Below are positions 24,000 to 32,627 of a stretch of DNA of 64,000 nt, in pieces. Position 1 is the stretch's first letter. Every line of letters starts with the position of its first letter. The position numbers and the translations under genes were made by a program. The stretch is from assembly GCF_001612985.1 (NCBI RefSeq), contig NZ_BDBM01000006.1, positions 242,252 through 306,251 of the forward strand, written 5' to 3'. Under the pieces are notes generated by a model, which was not told where the DNA came from, searched no databases, and was given only the letters and a program-made list of their open reading frames with translations. The stretch comes from Nocardia gamkensis NBRC 108242. GTDB lineage: Bacteria > Actinomycetota > Actinomycetes > Mycobacteriales > Mycobacteriaceae.

Positions 24000-26906
24000 A
24001 TGAGCGCACGCGACGGCCCCAGCCTGCGGCGGTGGCATCGCAGCACCCGGGTGCTGGTGATCGCCGCCACGGTGTTCGTCGTGTCGTTGTTGATCGTGCC
24101 CCGGTTGATCAGGGGCTATGTCAGCTGGCTGTGGTTCGGTGAAGTCGGCTTCCGTGGCGTCTGGCTTACCGTGCTGCTCACGCGGTTGTCGCTGTTCTTC
24201 GTCGTCGCGCTCCTCATCGGCGGCGTCCTGTTCGTGGCGATGTGGCTCGCGTTCCGGTTCCGCCCGCTGTTCCTGCTGGAGTCCGGGGAAGAGGACAGCC
24301 TCCGGCCGTTCCGGGCGATGGTGATCCGGCGTCCGCGGCGGTTCGGTCTGGGTGTCGCTGTCACGGTGGGACTCATCTGCGGCCTCGCCGCGCAGTCGAG
24401 CTGGATGACCGTCCAGCTGTTCGTCCACGGCGGGTCGTTCGGTGTGTCGGACCCGCAATTCGGGCACGATGTGGGGTTCTTCGTCTTCGAGCTGCCTTTC
24501 TACCGATTCGTCGTCAACTGGTTGTTCGTCGCCGTCCTGCTGGCCTTCGTCGCCGGGCTCGCGACGCACTACCTGCTCGGGGGGCTGCGTCTGTCCGGGA
24601 AGGCGGGCGGCCTGACCCACGCGGCCCGCGTCCAGCTCGCGGTACTCGCGGGCAGCTTCATCGTGTTGAAGGCGGTCGCCTATTGGCTCGACCGGTATTC
24701 GCTGCTCTCCAGTAGCAGCAAGGAACCCACCTTCGCGGGCCCGGGCTACACCGACATCAACGCGGTGCTGCCCGCTCGCCTGATTCTCTTCGCGATCGCG
24801 CTCATCTGCGCGGCGGCGGTCTTCGCCGCGATCGTGGTGCGGGATCTGCGGATCCCGGCGATGGCCGCCGCGCTGCTGCTGTTGTCGTCGATCTTGGTCG
24901 GAGCCGTCTGGCCGTTAGCCGTCGAGCAGTTCTCCGTCCGCCCGAACGCCGCCGACATGGAGCGCGTCTACATCGAACGCAATATCGCGGCTACCCGGCA
25001 GGCCTACGGGATCGGCGGCGACCGAGTCGAGTACCAGCCGTATTCCGGCGTCGGAACCAAGCCGCCGTCGGAGGTTCCCTCGGACGTCACGACGCTCGCC
25101 GACGTGCGTCTCCTGGACCCGAACGTGCTGTCCCGGACGTTCACCCAGCAGCAACAGCTGAAGAACTTCTACAGCTTCCCACCGCATCTGGACCTGGACC
25201 GTTACCGCATCGGTGGACAACTGCGCGACTACGTGGTCGCGGCGCGGGAGCTGACGCCGAGCGCGCTGAGCGGTAACCAGCGCCATTGGGTCAACCGCCA
25301 CACCGTCTACACGCACGGCAACGGGTTCGTCGCCGCACCGGCCAACCGGGTCAACGCGGCGGTCCGCGAGGCCGCGGGCGATGCCGCCAGCAGCAACAGC
25401 GGATATCCGATCTACGCGGTCGGCGACATCGCCTCCCAAGCCGCCGGGCATCAGGTGATCCGAGTGGACCAGCCCCGCGTCTACTTCGGCGAAGTGATCG
25501 CCCACGCGAGTCCGGACTATGCCATCGTGGGCGGCGGCACACAGCCACGCGAGTACGACACCGACACCACCACGTACACCTACACCGGCGCCGGTGGCGT
25601 CCCGATCGGGAACTGGCTCGATCGCCTCGCCTTCGCCGCGACCTACACCGAGCGCAACATCGTCTTCTCCAAAGCGATCGGTCCCGGGTCGAAGATCATC
25701 TTCAATCGCGATCCGCGCCACCGCGTCGAACTCGTCGCACCGTGGCTGACCACCGACAACAATCCCTATCCCGCGGTGGTGGACGGCCGTATCGTCTGGA
25801 TCGTCGACGCTTACACCTCGATCGACGGCTACCCCTACGCCAAACGCAGCTCGCTCGAAGCGCTCGAACCGGGTGACGATACCGACCGGGGATCGCCTCG
25901 GCAGGTCTCCTACGTGCGCAACTCCATCAAGGCCACCGTCGACGCCTACGACGGCACAGTGCGGCTCTACCAGATCGACCGGCAAGACCCGGTCCTGGCG
26001 GCCTGGATGAAGGTCTTCCCCGGCACGGTCGAACCCGAGGAATCGATCACCCCGCAACTGCGCGCCCACTTCCGGTATCCGGAGGACTTGTTCACGATCC
26101 AGCGCGAGATGCTCGCCAAATATCACGTCGACGAACCGCGGGAGTTCTTCACCACCAACGCTTTCTGGTCGGTGCCCAGTGATCCCACCGTGGAAACCAA
26201 CCCGCACCAACCGCCGTTCTACGTCCTGCTCGGTGGCCGAGGCGGCGCGGAGCCGTCGTTCCGGCTGGCCAGCGCGATGGTCGGCTACAACAGGGAATTC
26301 CTCTCCGCCTATGTCTCCGCCCGCTCCGATCCCGAGAACTACGGCAAGATCACCGTCCTGCAACTGCCCACCGACACCCTCACCCAGGGGCCGCAGCAGA
26401 TCCAGAACTCGATGATCTCCGACACCAGGGTGGCATCCGAGCGCACCCTGCTCGAGCGCTCGAACCGGATCCAATACGGCAATCTGCTCACCTTGCCGAT
26501 CGCCGACGGCGGCGTGCTCTATGCCGAGCCACTGTTCACCGAACGGATCTCGACGGCGCCGAACGCCTCGACCTTCCCGCAGCTGGCGCGGGTTCTGGTC
26601 AGTTATCGCGAGCCCGGCACCGGCGGCGTCCTCGTGGGGTACGCGCCGACTCTCGCCGAGGCGCTCGACCAGGTGTTCGGGCCCGGCACCGGCCGGCTCG
26701 CCACGCCACCCGGCGGCGGCCCCGGCGCTCCACTGCCACCGGGCCAGCAGCCGGTGGCGCCGCCGTCGGGGCAACCGCAGGCGCAAGGGCCGCCGCCGGT
26801 GGATCAAGCGAAGATCGCCGACCTGAACAGGCAGATCGATGAGATCCGCGCAGCCCTCGAACGCCTGCAGAAGCAGCTGAGCGAACTCGACCGCAACGGT
26901 CGCTGA
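24000..26906 (+). CDS. UPF0182 family membrane protein (968 aa)
   Basis: This is a large protein of the UPF0182/COG1615 family found in most actinobacteria. About seven transmembrane helices lie in residues ~18-310 (the first begins VLVIAATVFVVSLLIVP). They are followed by a long extracytoplasmic domain including the conserved VAPWLTTDNNPYPAVVDGRI region near 585. The C-terminus is Pro/Gly/Gln-rich (~900-940) and ends in a short coiled coil (IADLNRQIDEIRAALERLQ). Function is unknown; a role in the cell envelope is likely from topology. ATG 24000 is supported by the GGGAGTGGG sequence upstream. Confidence 0.85.
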   Translation: MSARDGPSLRRWHRSTRVLVIAATVFVVSLLIVPRLIRGYVSWLWFGEVGFRGVWLTVLLTRLSLFFVVALLIGGVLFVAMWLAFRFRPLFLLESGEEDSLRPFRAMVIRRPRRFGLGVAVTVGLICGLAAQSSWMTVQLFVHGGSFGVSDPQFGHDVGFFVFELPFYRFVVNWLFVAVLLAFVAGLATHYLLGGLRLSGKAGGLTHAARVQLAVLAGSFIVLKAVAYWLDRYSLLSSSSKEPTFAGPGYTDINAVLPARLILFAIALICAAAVFAAIVVRDLRIPAMAAALLLLSSILVGAVWPLAVEQFSVRPNAADMERVYIERNIAATRQAYGIGGDRVEYQPYSGVGTKPPSEVPSDVTTLADVRLLDPNVLSRTFTQQQQLKNFYSFPPHLDLDRYRIGGQLRDYVVAARELTPSALSGNQRHWVNRHTVYTHGNGFVAAPANRVNAAVREAAGDAASSNSGYPIYAVGDIASQAAGHQVIRVDQPRVYFGEVIAHASPDYAIVGGGTQPREYDTDTTTYTYTGAGGVPIGNWLDRLAFAATYTERNIVFSKAIGPGSKIIFNRDPRHRVELVAPWLTTDNNPYPAVVDGRIVWIVDAYTSIDGYPYAKRSSLEALEPGDDTDRGSPRQVSYVRNSIKATVDAYDGTVRLYQIDRQDPVLAAWMKVFPGTVEPEESITPQLRAHFRYPEDLFTIQREMLAKYHVDEPREFFTTNAFWSVPSDPTVETNPHQPPFYVLLGGRGGAEPSFRLASAMVGYNREFLSAYVSARSDPENYGKITVLQLPTDTLTQGPQQIQNSMISDTRVASERTLLERSNRIQYGNLLTLPIADGGVLYAEPLFTERISTAPNASTFPQLARVLVSYREPGTGGVLVGYAPTLAEALDQVFGPGTGRLATPPGGGPGAPLPPGQQPVAPPSGQPQAQGPPPVDQAKIADLNRQIDEIRAALERLQKQLSELDRNGR

Positions 26907-26925
26907 CGCGGGCGTCGGTGACCGC

Positions 26926-27534
26926 TTATCGCGGCAGAACCTGGTCCGATCGCGTTGCCGCCGAGACGCTTTCGGGTCCGGGGCTAAGAGCATCACTACG
27001 CTGAGCGTCGGGCAGGTGAACGAGGATCAGGCCGATGCCCGCGATGAGGAAGTTCTGCAGCGCGGCCGAGGAGGCGTTCACATCGTCGTTGGCCCACATG
27101 CGGAACCATTCGCCGCCGACGGTCAGGAACCCACCCAGGAACAGCAGCACCGCCATGGTCCAGCCCAGGCTGGACAGCCGCACGGCCGCATCGACACCGG
27201 CTCGGAGCCGGCGCGGCCGTCCGGTCAGCACCCGGACCCACGCGGCTCCCGCGGCCAGCAGCACGAAGGCGATCAGGAACTCCCAGATCACGACCAGAAT
27301 GTAGGCGACGAGCGCGACGTTGCCGTTGGTGATCGCGCGCCAGTCCGTTCCCGGATTGTGGATCGTCGCCTTCATCGACAGCACGGCGGCGACCCCGTTG
27401 CGATTGGTGTCGGTGTCCACGCAGTTGGTGAACGCGACGAACAGGTAGTAGAAGCCGGTGATCGTGGCCAGTGCCGCCACCGCCATCCGGCGGCTACCCA
27501 CCACATCGAGAAACCTTGCGCCGCTGTGCGTCAT
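26926..27534 (-). CDS. DUF2165-type small integral membrane protein (202 aa)
   Basis: ATG 27534 is preceded by AGGTAGG. Four transmembrane helices are visible: AVAALATITGFYYLFVAF, NVALVAYILVVIWEFLIAFV, SLGWTMAVLLFLGGFLT and FLIAGIGLILVHLPD. The GGEWFRMWAND segment before the last helix is typical of DUF2165. The function is unknown. It converges with the UPF0182 gene 19 bp away. Confidence 0.75.
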   Translation of the reverse strand: MTHSGARFLDVVGSRRMAVAALATITGFYYLFVAFTNCVDTDTNRNGVAAVLSMKATIHNPGTDWRAITNGNVALVAYILVVIWEFLIAFVLLAAGAAWVRVLTGRPRRLRAGVDAAVRLSSLGWTMAVLLFLGGFLTVGGEWFRMWANDDVNASSAALQNFLIAGIGLILVHLPDAQRSDALSPGPESVSAATRSDQVLPR

Positions 27535-27741
27535 CTGCCTACCTCGGGTCGACTGGCATGAAGGTCCGGACATCCAGGCGCCGACGATCATATCGGCGTA
27601 CGCATGCGTCTTCTCCCCACGGCGGGGGAGTCGGAGCCGTTCGAAAACCCTCTATCGCAAGTCTTTCCGTCCGCCGGATGGGACGACGATCTCACGTGCC
27701 CGCCTCCGCCCCGGCGGTGCCGCGGCACGGGTCCGAACGCG
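27535..27741. other. Upstream region of the DUF2165 gene
   Basis: This gap between the DUF2165 start and the msrA terminator must hold the DUF2165 promoter. No gene, repeat or clear operator was recognised. Confidence 0.4.
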
Positions 27742-27775
27742 GCGACTGCGCCACCCAGGAGGATGGCGCAGTCGC
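27742..27775. terminator. Strong hairpin terminator downstream of msrA
   Basis: GCGACTGCGCCA (27742-27753) and TGGCGCAGTCGC (27764-27775) are perfect 12-bp arms around a 10-base loop. It lies 61 bp after the msrA stop on the minus strand. Confidence 0.75.
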
Positions 27776-27836
27776 TTACTTTCGGCTCGGACGTCTCGGC
27801 GGTTACCGGGGCGCGGCGCCGCCGAGTCCGCGCGTT

Positions 27837-28352
27837 CTACTGTGCGGTGGTCTGCCGCTTCGGCAGCTTCCAGCCCGGGCGGGGGAAGTGGCAGGTGTAC
27901 CCGTCCGGGTAGCGCAACAGGTAGTCCTGATGCTCCGGCTCGGCCTCCCAGAACTCGCTCGCCGGGGTGACCTCGGTGACCACCTTGCCGGGCCACAGCC
28001 CGGAGGCATCCACGTCGGCGATGGTGTCCAGGGCGACGCGCTTCTGGTCCTCATCGAGATAGAAGATCGCCGACCGATAGCTGGTCCCGATGTCGTTACC
28101 CTGGCGGTCCTTCGTCGAGGGATCGTGGATCTGGAAGAAGAACTCCAGCAGTTCCCGATAGTCCGTCCTGGCCGGGTCGTAGACGATCTCCACGGCCTCC
28201 GCATGGCCCGGGTGGTTCCGGTACGTCGGATGGTCGTTGCGCCCACCGGTGTAGCCGACGCGTGTCGACACCACCCCCGGCTGCTTGCGGATCAAGTCCT
28301 CCATGCCCCAGAAGCATCCACCGGCCAGGATGGCCTTCCGCGTGTCGCTCAC
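27837..28352 (-). CDS. msrA: Peptide methionine (S)-S-oxide reductase (171 aa)
   Basis: The catalytic motif [10 protein letters not shown] is near the N-terminus, and [33 protein letters not shown] and the C-terminal [14 protein letters not shown] are all typical of MsrA. It repairs S-form methionine sulfoxide in oxidised proteins. The GTG start at 28352 overlaps the msrB stop by 4 bp, so the two genes are translated together. The alternative upstream extension has no ribosome-binding site. Confidence 0.93.
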   Translation of the reverse strand: MSDTRKAILAGGCFWGMEDLIRKQPGVVSTRVGYTGGRNDHPTYRNHPGHAEAVEIVYDPARTDYRELLEFFFQIHDPSTKDRQGNDIGTSYRSAIFYLDEDQKRVALDTIADVDASGLWPGKVVTEVTPASEFWEAEPEHQDYLLRYPDGYTCHFPRPGWKLPKRQTTAQ

Positions 28353-28804
28353 GCCTCCTCCTTCGCGAAGAGAGTCCTGTACTGCCCGTAGCCTTCCGCC
28401 TCGAGGTCGTCGAGGCGGATGAACCGCAGCGCTTTCGAGTTGATGCAGTACCGCAAGCCGCCCGCCTCGCGGGGACCGTCGGTGAACACATGCCCGAGAT
28501 GACTGTCTCCGTGCGCCGAACGCACTTCGGTGCGGACCATCAGATGACTGAAGTCCCGCTTCTGCACCACGTTCCCGGCGTCGATCGGCTTGGTGAAACT
28601 CGGCCATCCCGATCCGCTGTCGAACTTGTCGACCGAGGCGAACAACGGCTCACCGGAGATCACATCCACATAGATGCCCGGCTCGTGGTTGTCCCAGTAC
28701 TCGCCCGTGAACGCCCGCTCGGTCCCGTTCTCCTGAGTGACGTGGTACTGCTCAGGCGACAGGGCGGCGACCGCCGCGGGATTCCGGTTGTACTCCCGTG
28801 CCAC
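28349..28804 (-). CDS. msrB: Peptide methionine (R)-S-oxide reductase (151 aa)
   Basis: [38 protein letters not shown] and [11 protein letters not shown] (with the catalytic Cys) identify MsrB. The two CxxC pairs that bind structural zinc in many MsrB proteins are absent, so this is the zinc-free form. GAGGAGGTC lies just before the ATG. It is first in the msrB-msrA operon, which covers both sulfoxide stereoisomers. Confidence 0.93.
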   Translation of the reverse strand: MAREYNRNPAAVAALSPEQYHVTQENGTERAFTGEYWDNHEPGIYVDVISGEPLFASVDKFDSGSGWPSFTKPIDAGNVVQKRDFSHLMVRTEVRSAHGDSHLGHVFTDGPREAGGLRYCINSKALRFIRLDDLEAEGYGQYRTLFAKEEA

Positions 28805-28951
28805 ATGACCTCCTCATATCGGCCCCACGTACAACCCGGGCGCGGGCCCGGAAAATCCCGGACGAGCCGGGCGTCACACCACGGCCGGGCCGACCGCGGC
28901 AGAGCCGCCTCACCTCGGCGCTACCGGCGGCTCCGGCTCCTCGCCGCCCCG

Positions 28952-30112
28952 CTACGCCGTGGGACTCGCGGCTGTTTCCTCAGCGGTGGCAACCGCGCTT
29001 TCGTCGGTCTTCCGCCGTGGCACCGTGAACACGGCGATCACGCAGAGAATCGCGACCACGAAGCAGGCGAGTGTGTACCAGAGATTTCCGATCGGGTCTC
29101 CCTCGCTCGTCCTGCCGTCGACGGCGCCGAAGAAATCGGGCAACGCCGTCACCCAGAGCAACGCCATCACGCCCAGGTACACCACGCTGTAGATACGGAC
29201 GAAGTCGTTCGAATAGGCCGTGCTGTCCGCGCCGTCGCGCCGCAGCCGGAGCCATCGGCGGGTGAGAATCAGGACGGCGACGACGGTGACGACGACCAGT
29301 TCGGCGGCGTAGAGCACTCCGCGCACGGTGGTACTCCCCATGCCGAATACCGTTGCGGGTATCGGCAACACGCCCGTGCCCAACGATGCCAGCACACCGA
29401 TGACGACCGTACGCCAGACCAATTGCGGCCCGGAGAACGTCTGCCCCTGATCGACGTGGCGGCCGACGAACCATTGGACACAGAACGCCAGCGACATCGG
29501 CCACAGGGCGGCGAAGACGACCACACTCGGCAGCGGCACCGAATCGAACATCGGCTGATTGATCGGATTGTCGATCGACCATTCCCACCAGCGCAGCTGC
29601 GGGCCGAGATGGTCGAAGATCTCATAGAACGCATGGTGGACGAAGCCCACGCAAGCGGAGCCGATGAGCACCCCGTGCTGCCGGAAGACTCCGAGTATCC
29701 GGACGATCTCGAAGGCCAGGGTGGCCATGAACGGGTAGATCGCGACGATGTAGAGCGGTAATCGGCCCCAGAGGAATTCCACGGTGAACAAGTTGTGCGC
29801 GAACATCGTGTCGACGTGTTCGTCGATGCCGAAGGCCGCCGGGAAGTACAGCGGGGGTTCGATGATGAACAGGTACGCGGTCGCGCCGAACCAGAGCACC
29901 AGATTGGTGGGATCTCCGTGGCGGCGCAACCGCACGATCGCGTAGATCAGCGCGAGTACCGCGCCCAGGACGATCGTGACCTCGAGAACGGGCAGCGTCC
30001 AGTTCTCCAACGCGAAGGGGTTCCGCACCTCGACCGGTCCGCCCGCCTCCTCGCACGAGAAGCCGAGCGCCTTGGCGAGCAGGTCGAAGGTGGGTGCGCA
30101 ATGATCAGCCAT
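28952..30112 (-). CDS. Multi-pass membrane protein of unknown function (386 aa)
   Basis: ATG 30112 (MADHCAPTFDLLAKALGFSC) is the best start; it lies 11 bp after the upstream metal-hydrolase gene, so they form an operon. About eight to nine hydrophobic helices are visible, for example WTLPVLEVTIVLGAVLALIY and FMATLAFEIVRILG. A conserved-looking motif FVHHAFYEIFDHLGPQLRWW contains two His and several acidic residues, and could bind a metal or substrate at the membrane. I do not recognise the family. The pairing with a predicted metal-dependent hydrolase and control by a divergent TetR suggests a small inducible lipid- or xenobiotic-modifying system. Confidence 0.7.
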   Translation of the reverse strand: MADHCAPTFDLLAKALGFSCEEAGGPVEVRNPFALENWTLPVLEVTIVLGAVLALIYAIVRLRRHGDPTNLVLWFGATAYLFIIEPPLYFPAAFGIDEHVDTMFAHNLFTVEFLWGRLPLYIVAIYPFMATLAFEIVRILGVFRQHGVLIGSACVGFVHHAFYEIFDHLGPQLRWWEWSIDNPINQPMFDSVPLPSVVVFAALWPMSLAFCVQWFVGRHVDQGQTFSGPQLVWRTVVIGVLASLGTGVLPIPATVFGMGSTTVRGVLYAAELVVVTVVAVLILTRRWLRLRRDGADSTAYSNDFVRIYSVVYLGVMALLWVTALPDFFGAVDGRTSEGDPIGNLWYTLACFVVAILCVIAVFTVPRRKTDESAVATAEETAASPTA

Positions 30113-30123
30113 CGGTCCGGCTC

Positions 30124-31050
30124 CTAGGGGGCGACCGTGCTGGCGGTGTACCAGTGCGAGACGTCGTAACCGTCCTCGTAGCGCCGGAACCACACGTCGG
30201 CGAGCGCGGGCAGCTTCTCGTGGTCAGGGTTGTGCTTGGGCAGCTGACTGCGCACGACGCCCGCCAACGCGACGAGTTGCTCACGGAGCGGGAGATGGTC
30301 GAACGCCCGCGGCATCGGACCGTGGTCCTCCGACCGGAGGAACGGCAACAACGTGCGTAGTCTCTGCTTGCGACGGTAGGACGCGAACATCGACAACGCG
30401 TCGACCTTCCGCTCCTCCAGCGGGACGTGCCGGTTGAAGCCCGCGCAGGCCACCCTGATCACCTTCAGCACGTGACGGAAGATCGACGGCGCCATGCGCA
30501 TCCGATACACGTCGCTGCCGACGACGGAGTCGAAGATGATCAGCGCCGAACTGCGATGTTCGACTTCTTCGACGAAATGCCAGATGAACAGGGACGCGAC
30601 CCGGTCGTCTCCCGGCCGGAAGAGGGTGGCGTCGTTGTCGAGCATCAGTTTGAACACCGGGGTGAAGGTCGCCTCCAGATCGGCGGTGTACGCGAGCCGG
30701 TATTCGACCGACGTGTTCACGGTGAGGCGGTCGAATTCCGCGATCACTTCGTTGAGCGTCTCTTGCAACCCCGGGTAGCGCCGGATCAGGGCGTTGGCAT
30801 GTTGGCGGTGCGCGGTGGAGTGCTGGCCTTCCTGCCGCACGAACGCGTCGGCTTCCTCGGCGACCTCGGGATCCGTGATCAGGGGCATGGCCTCCCGAAT
30901 CATGTTGACGATCATCTTCTCGAAGCCGATCGCCAGGAAGGACACCGCATTGGCCATCGAGGAGAAGGCCGGGTTCTCCTCGTTCCACAAGAAGGGCACG
31001 TCGTAGTCCGCGAACGCGAAGCGCATCTTCCGGACTTGAAGATCGGTCAC
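30124..31050 (-). CDS. Predicted metal-dependent hydrolase, PF10118/COG3687-like (308 aa)
   Basis: GTG 31050 with GAGGT eight bases upstream is the preferred start; the frame is open further up through the operator. The helical protein has metal-ligand-type motifs: GFEKMIVNMIREAMP, FVRQEGQHSTAHRQHAN (~residues 75-91), and FIWHFVEEVEHRSSALIIFD (~170-190). These spaced E-x-x-H patterns fit the di-metal, ferritin-like helical fold seen in COG3687 proteins. The reaction is unknown. It is coupled to the downstream membrane protein and faces a TetR gene across a long perfect inverted repeat. Confidence 0.7.
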   Translation of the reverse strand: MTDLQVRKMRFAFADYDVPFLWNEENPAFSSMANAVSFLAIGFEKMIVNMIREAMPLITDPEVAEEADAFVRQEGQHSTAHRQHANALIRRYPGLQETLNEVIAEFDRLTVNTSVEYRLAYTADLEATFTPVFKLMLDNDATLFRPGDDRVASLFIWHFVEEVEHRSSALIIFDSVVGSDVYRMRMAPSIFRHVLKVIRVACAGFNRHVPLEERKVDALSMFASYRRKQRLRTLLPFLRSEDHGPMPRAFDHLPLREQLVALAGVVRSQLPKHNPDHEKLPALADVWFRRYEDGYDVSHWYTASTVAP

Positions 31051-31123
31051 TGGGCTGTACCTCGTCTTTCGGGATCGAACAGGTCCGGCGGCGTGTTCCG
31101 GTGCCGCCGAGCCGCGTTGGACG

Positions 31124-31157
31124 TGATCATACACATAACGGCATTTGTGTATGATCA
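31124..31157. promoter_or_regulatory. Perfect 34-bp inverted repeat, TetR operator candidate
   Basis: TGATCATACACA (31124-31135) and TGTGTATGATCA (31146-31157) are exact 12-bp complementary arms with a 10-base spacer. It lies between the divergent metal-hydrolase operon (start 31050) and the TetR gene (start 31291). The site is far more AT-rich than its surroundings. Confidence 0.75.
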
Positions 31158-31290
31158 GAATCGATGCTCGAATCGCGGGCGGATCGAGGGCACCGCCTTG
31201 TGATACCGTCGAGCCCTCGGTCAGGGGTGTCGGCAGGCTCTCTGATCAGGGGGTTCGCAAGCGACAGGCGTCGAGTCGAGGAAGCGGGCA

Positions 31291-31911
31291 GTGGCAGGAA
31301 GGCGCGGGTGGGGCGGGAGCCCGCCGAAAGACGACGAGGAGGCGTCTCGTCGCATAGTCGCCGCCGCCGTCGACTTGATCGGCCGGACGGGGTCGGAGAT
31401 CAGCATCGCCGACGTCGCGGAGTCGCTGGGCGTCATCCGTCAGACGGTCTACCGATACTTTCCCAGTGCCGATGCGCTGATGACGGCCGCGGCGATCGCG
31501 TCGGTCGACGGTTTCCTCGATCGGCTGGCACGACACGTCAGCGGTATCGAGGACGCGGTGGAAGCGATGACCGAGGGAGTGGTGTACACCCTGGCCGAGG
31601 TGCGTCGCACACCTCATCTCGGCATCCTGCTGTCGAGTACCTACTCGAACGTCCACCCCGAAAGCCTGACGTCCGAAGAGGCGCAGGCCTTCGGAATGAC
31701 GATGATCAAACGCTTCGACGTCGATTGGGAGCGGTACGGCTACGACGACGAGTCGCTGCACGAGCTCGTCGAATACGTCCTGCGGACGATGCAGTCGTTC
31801 TTCATCTCCCCCGGCAATCCACCCCGCGGCGAGGAGGAGTTGCGGCGGTATCTACGACGCTGGATGGGCGCCGCGATCATCGCCCAGCTGAAGCCGTCCG
31901 CAAGCGTCTAG
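31291..31911 (+). CDS. TetR-family transcriptional regulator (206 aa)
   Basis: The GTG start at 31291 has GAGGAA about 10 bases upstream. The helix-turn-helix is at about residues 33-62 (SEISIADVAESLGVIRQTVYRYFPS), and the remainder is a helical ligand domain. It is the likely repressor of the divergent metal-hydrolase/membrane-protein operon, acting at the 34-bp inverted repeat about 135 bp upstream. The ligand is unknown. Confidence 0.85.
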   Translation: MAGRRGWGGSPPKDDEEASRRIVAAAVDLIGRTGSEISIADVAESLGVIRQTVYRYFPSADALMTAAAIASVDGFLDRLARHVSGIEDAVEAMTEGVVYTLAEVRRTPHLGILLSSTYSNVHPESLTSEEAQAFGMTMIKRFDVDWERYGYDDESLHELVEYVLRTMQSFFISPGNPPRGEEELRRYLRRWMGAAIIAQLKPSASV

Positions 31912-31984
31912 CGCCGCCGGATGGCACCCCACGGGCGCGGCCGAGTCGCACGCGCTTCCGATGCCGGCGGGGGAGACGCGGCGA

Positions 31985-32380
31985 TCAGGTCGCGTCGTTC
32001 AGCCGCACCTTCACGAGCACCCGCCCGCGTTCGTCGCGCTGCGCTACCGCGTGCCCGTGCCGCTGAGCGCCGTCGAGCCGCAGGGTGATCGGGCCGCCAT
32101 CGTCCAGGAAGTTGCGCCACCAAGATTTCTTGTCCGGCATGGCGACCCCGATGACGAGTTCGTCTCCCTTGCGCCGGTAGTTGACCGGCGTGCTGAACGT
32201 CCGCCCTGATCGCCGCCCCACGTAGGTGATCACCACGAATCCCTTGCCCAGCAGCCGCCCGAGCAGCGGCACATCGAGGAGGGAAGCCACCCCGGCGTTC
32301 AGCGCTCCCACGGTGCGTCCCAGCGCCGTCTTCGGTTCCACAATTTCCTCCCGGCCGGTCCCGCGGACAAATCCGAACAC
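31985..32380 (-). CDS. Deazaflavin (F420)-dependent nitroreductase-family protein (131 aa)
   Basis: The segment VVITYVGRRSGRTFSTPVNYRRKGD and a WWRNFLDDGGPITLRLDG stretch match the Ddn/DUF385 split-barrel family that binds F420 in mycobacteria and Nocardia. The usual function is hydride transfer from reduced F420 to quinones or xenobiotics. The protein is short but within the family range. It converges with the TetR gene, 73 bp apart. Confidence 0.65.
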   Translation of the reverse strand: MFGFVRGTGREEIVEPKTALGRTVGALNAGVASLLDVPLLGRLLGKGFVVITYVGRRSGRTFSTPVNYRRKGDELVIGVAMPDKKSWWRNFLDDGGPITLRLDGAQRHGHAVAQRDERGRVLVKVRLNDAT

Positions 32381-32483
32381 GCCACTCTAACCGCCACACC
32401 GGGTCTCGGCCGTGCCCGCGGGGGCTGCCGTTCGGTCGACGTGCCCTCGCCCCTGCCGATCGGCACTCGCTGTTCGACAGGTC

Positions 32484-32493
32484 CGAAATTTCG
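32484..32493. promoter_or_regulatory. AT-rich palindrome upstream of cytochrome P450
   Basis: CGAAATTTCG is a perfect 10-bp palindrome in the 247-bp divergent gap, 134 bp before the P450 start. It may be an operator; nothing else distinctive was seen in this gap. Confidence 0.25.
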
Positions 32494-32627
32494 TTTTCCG
32501 ACGCTCGAGTTCTGGTTGGAGGCAGGATCCGTCCGTTGCCCGGCTGCGCGGCCGAACGCGCCGTGATACTCGTGCACGACCGTCGCTACGACGGCTGAAG
32601 GGTTCACGCGCAGAAGGGAATTCCCCC

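Noticed and set aside
26900..26918. GACGCGGGCGTC as a terminator after UPF0182
   Set aside because: The arms are only 5 bp with a 2-base loop, too weak to claim.
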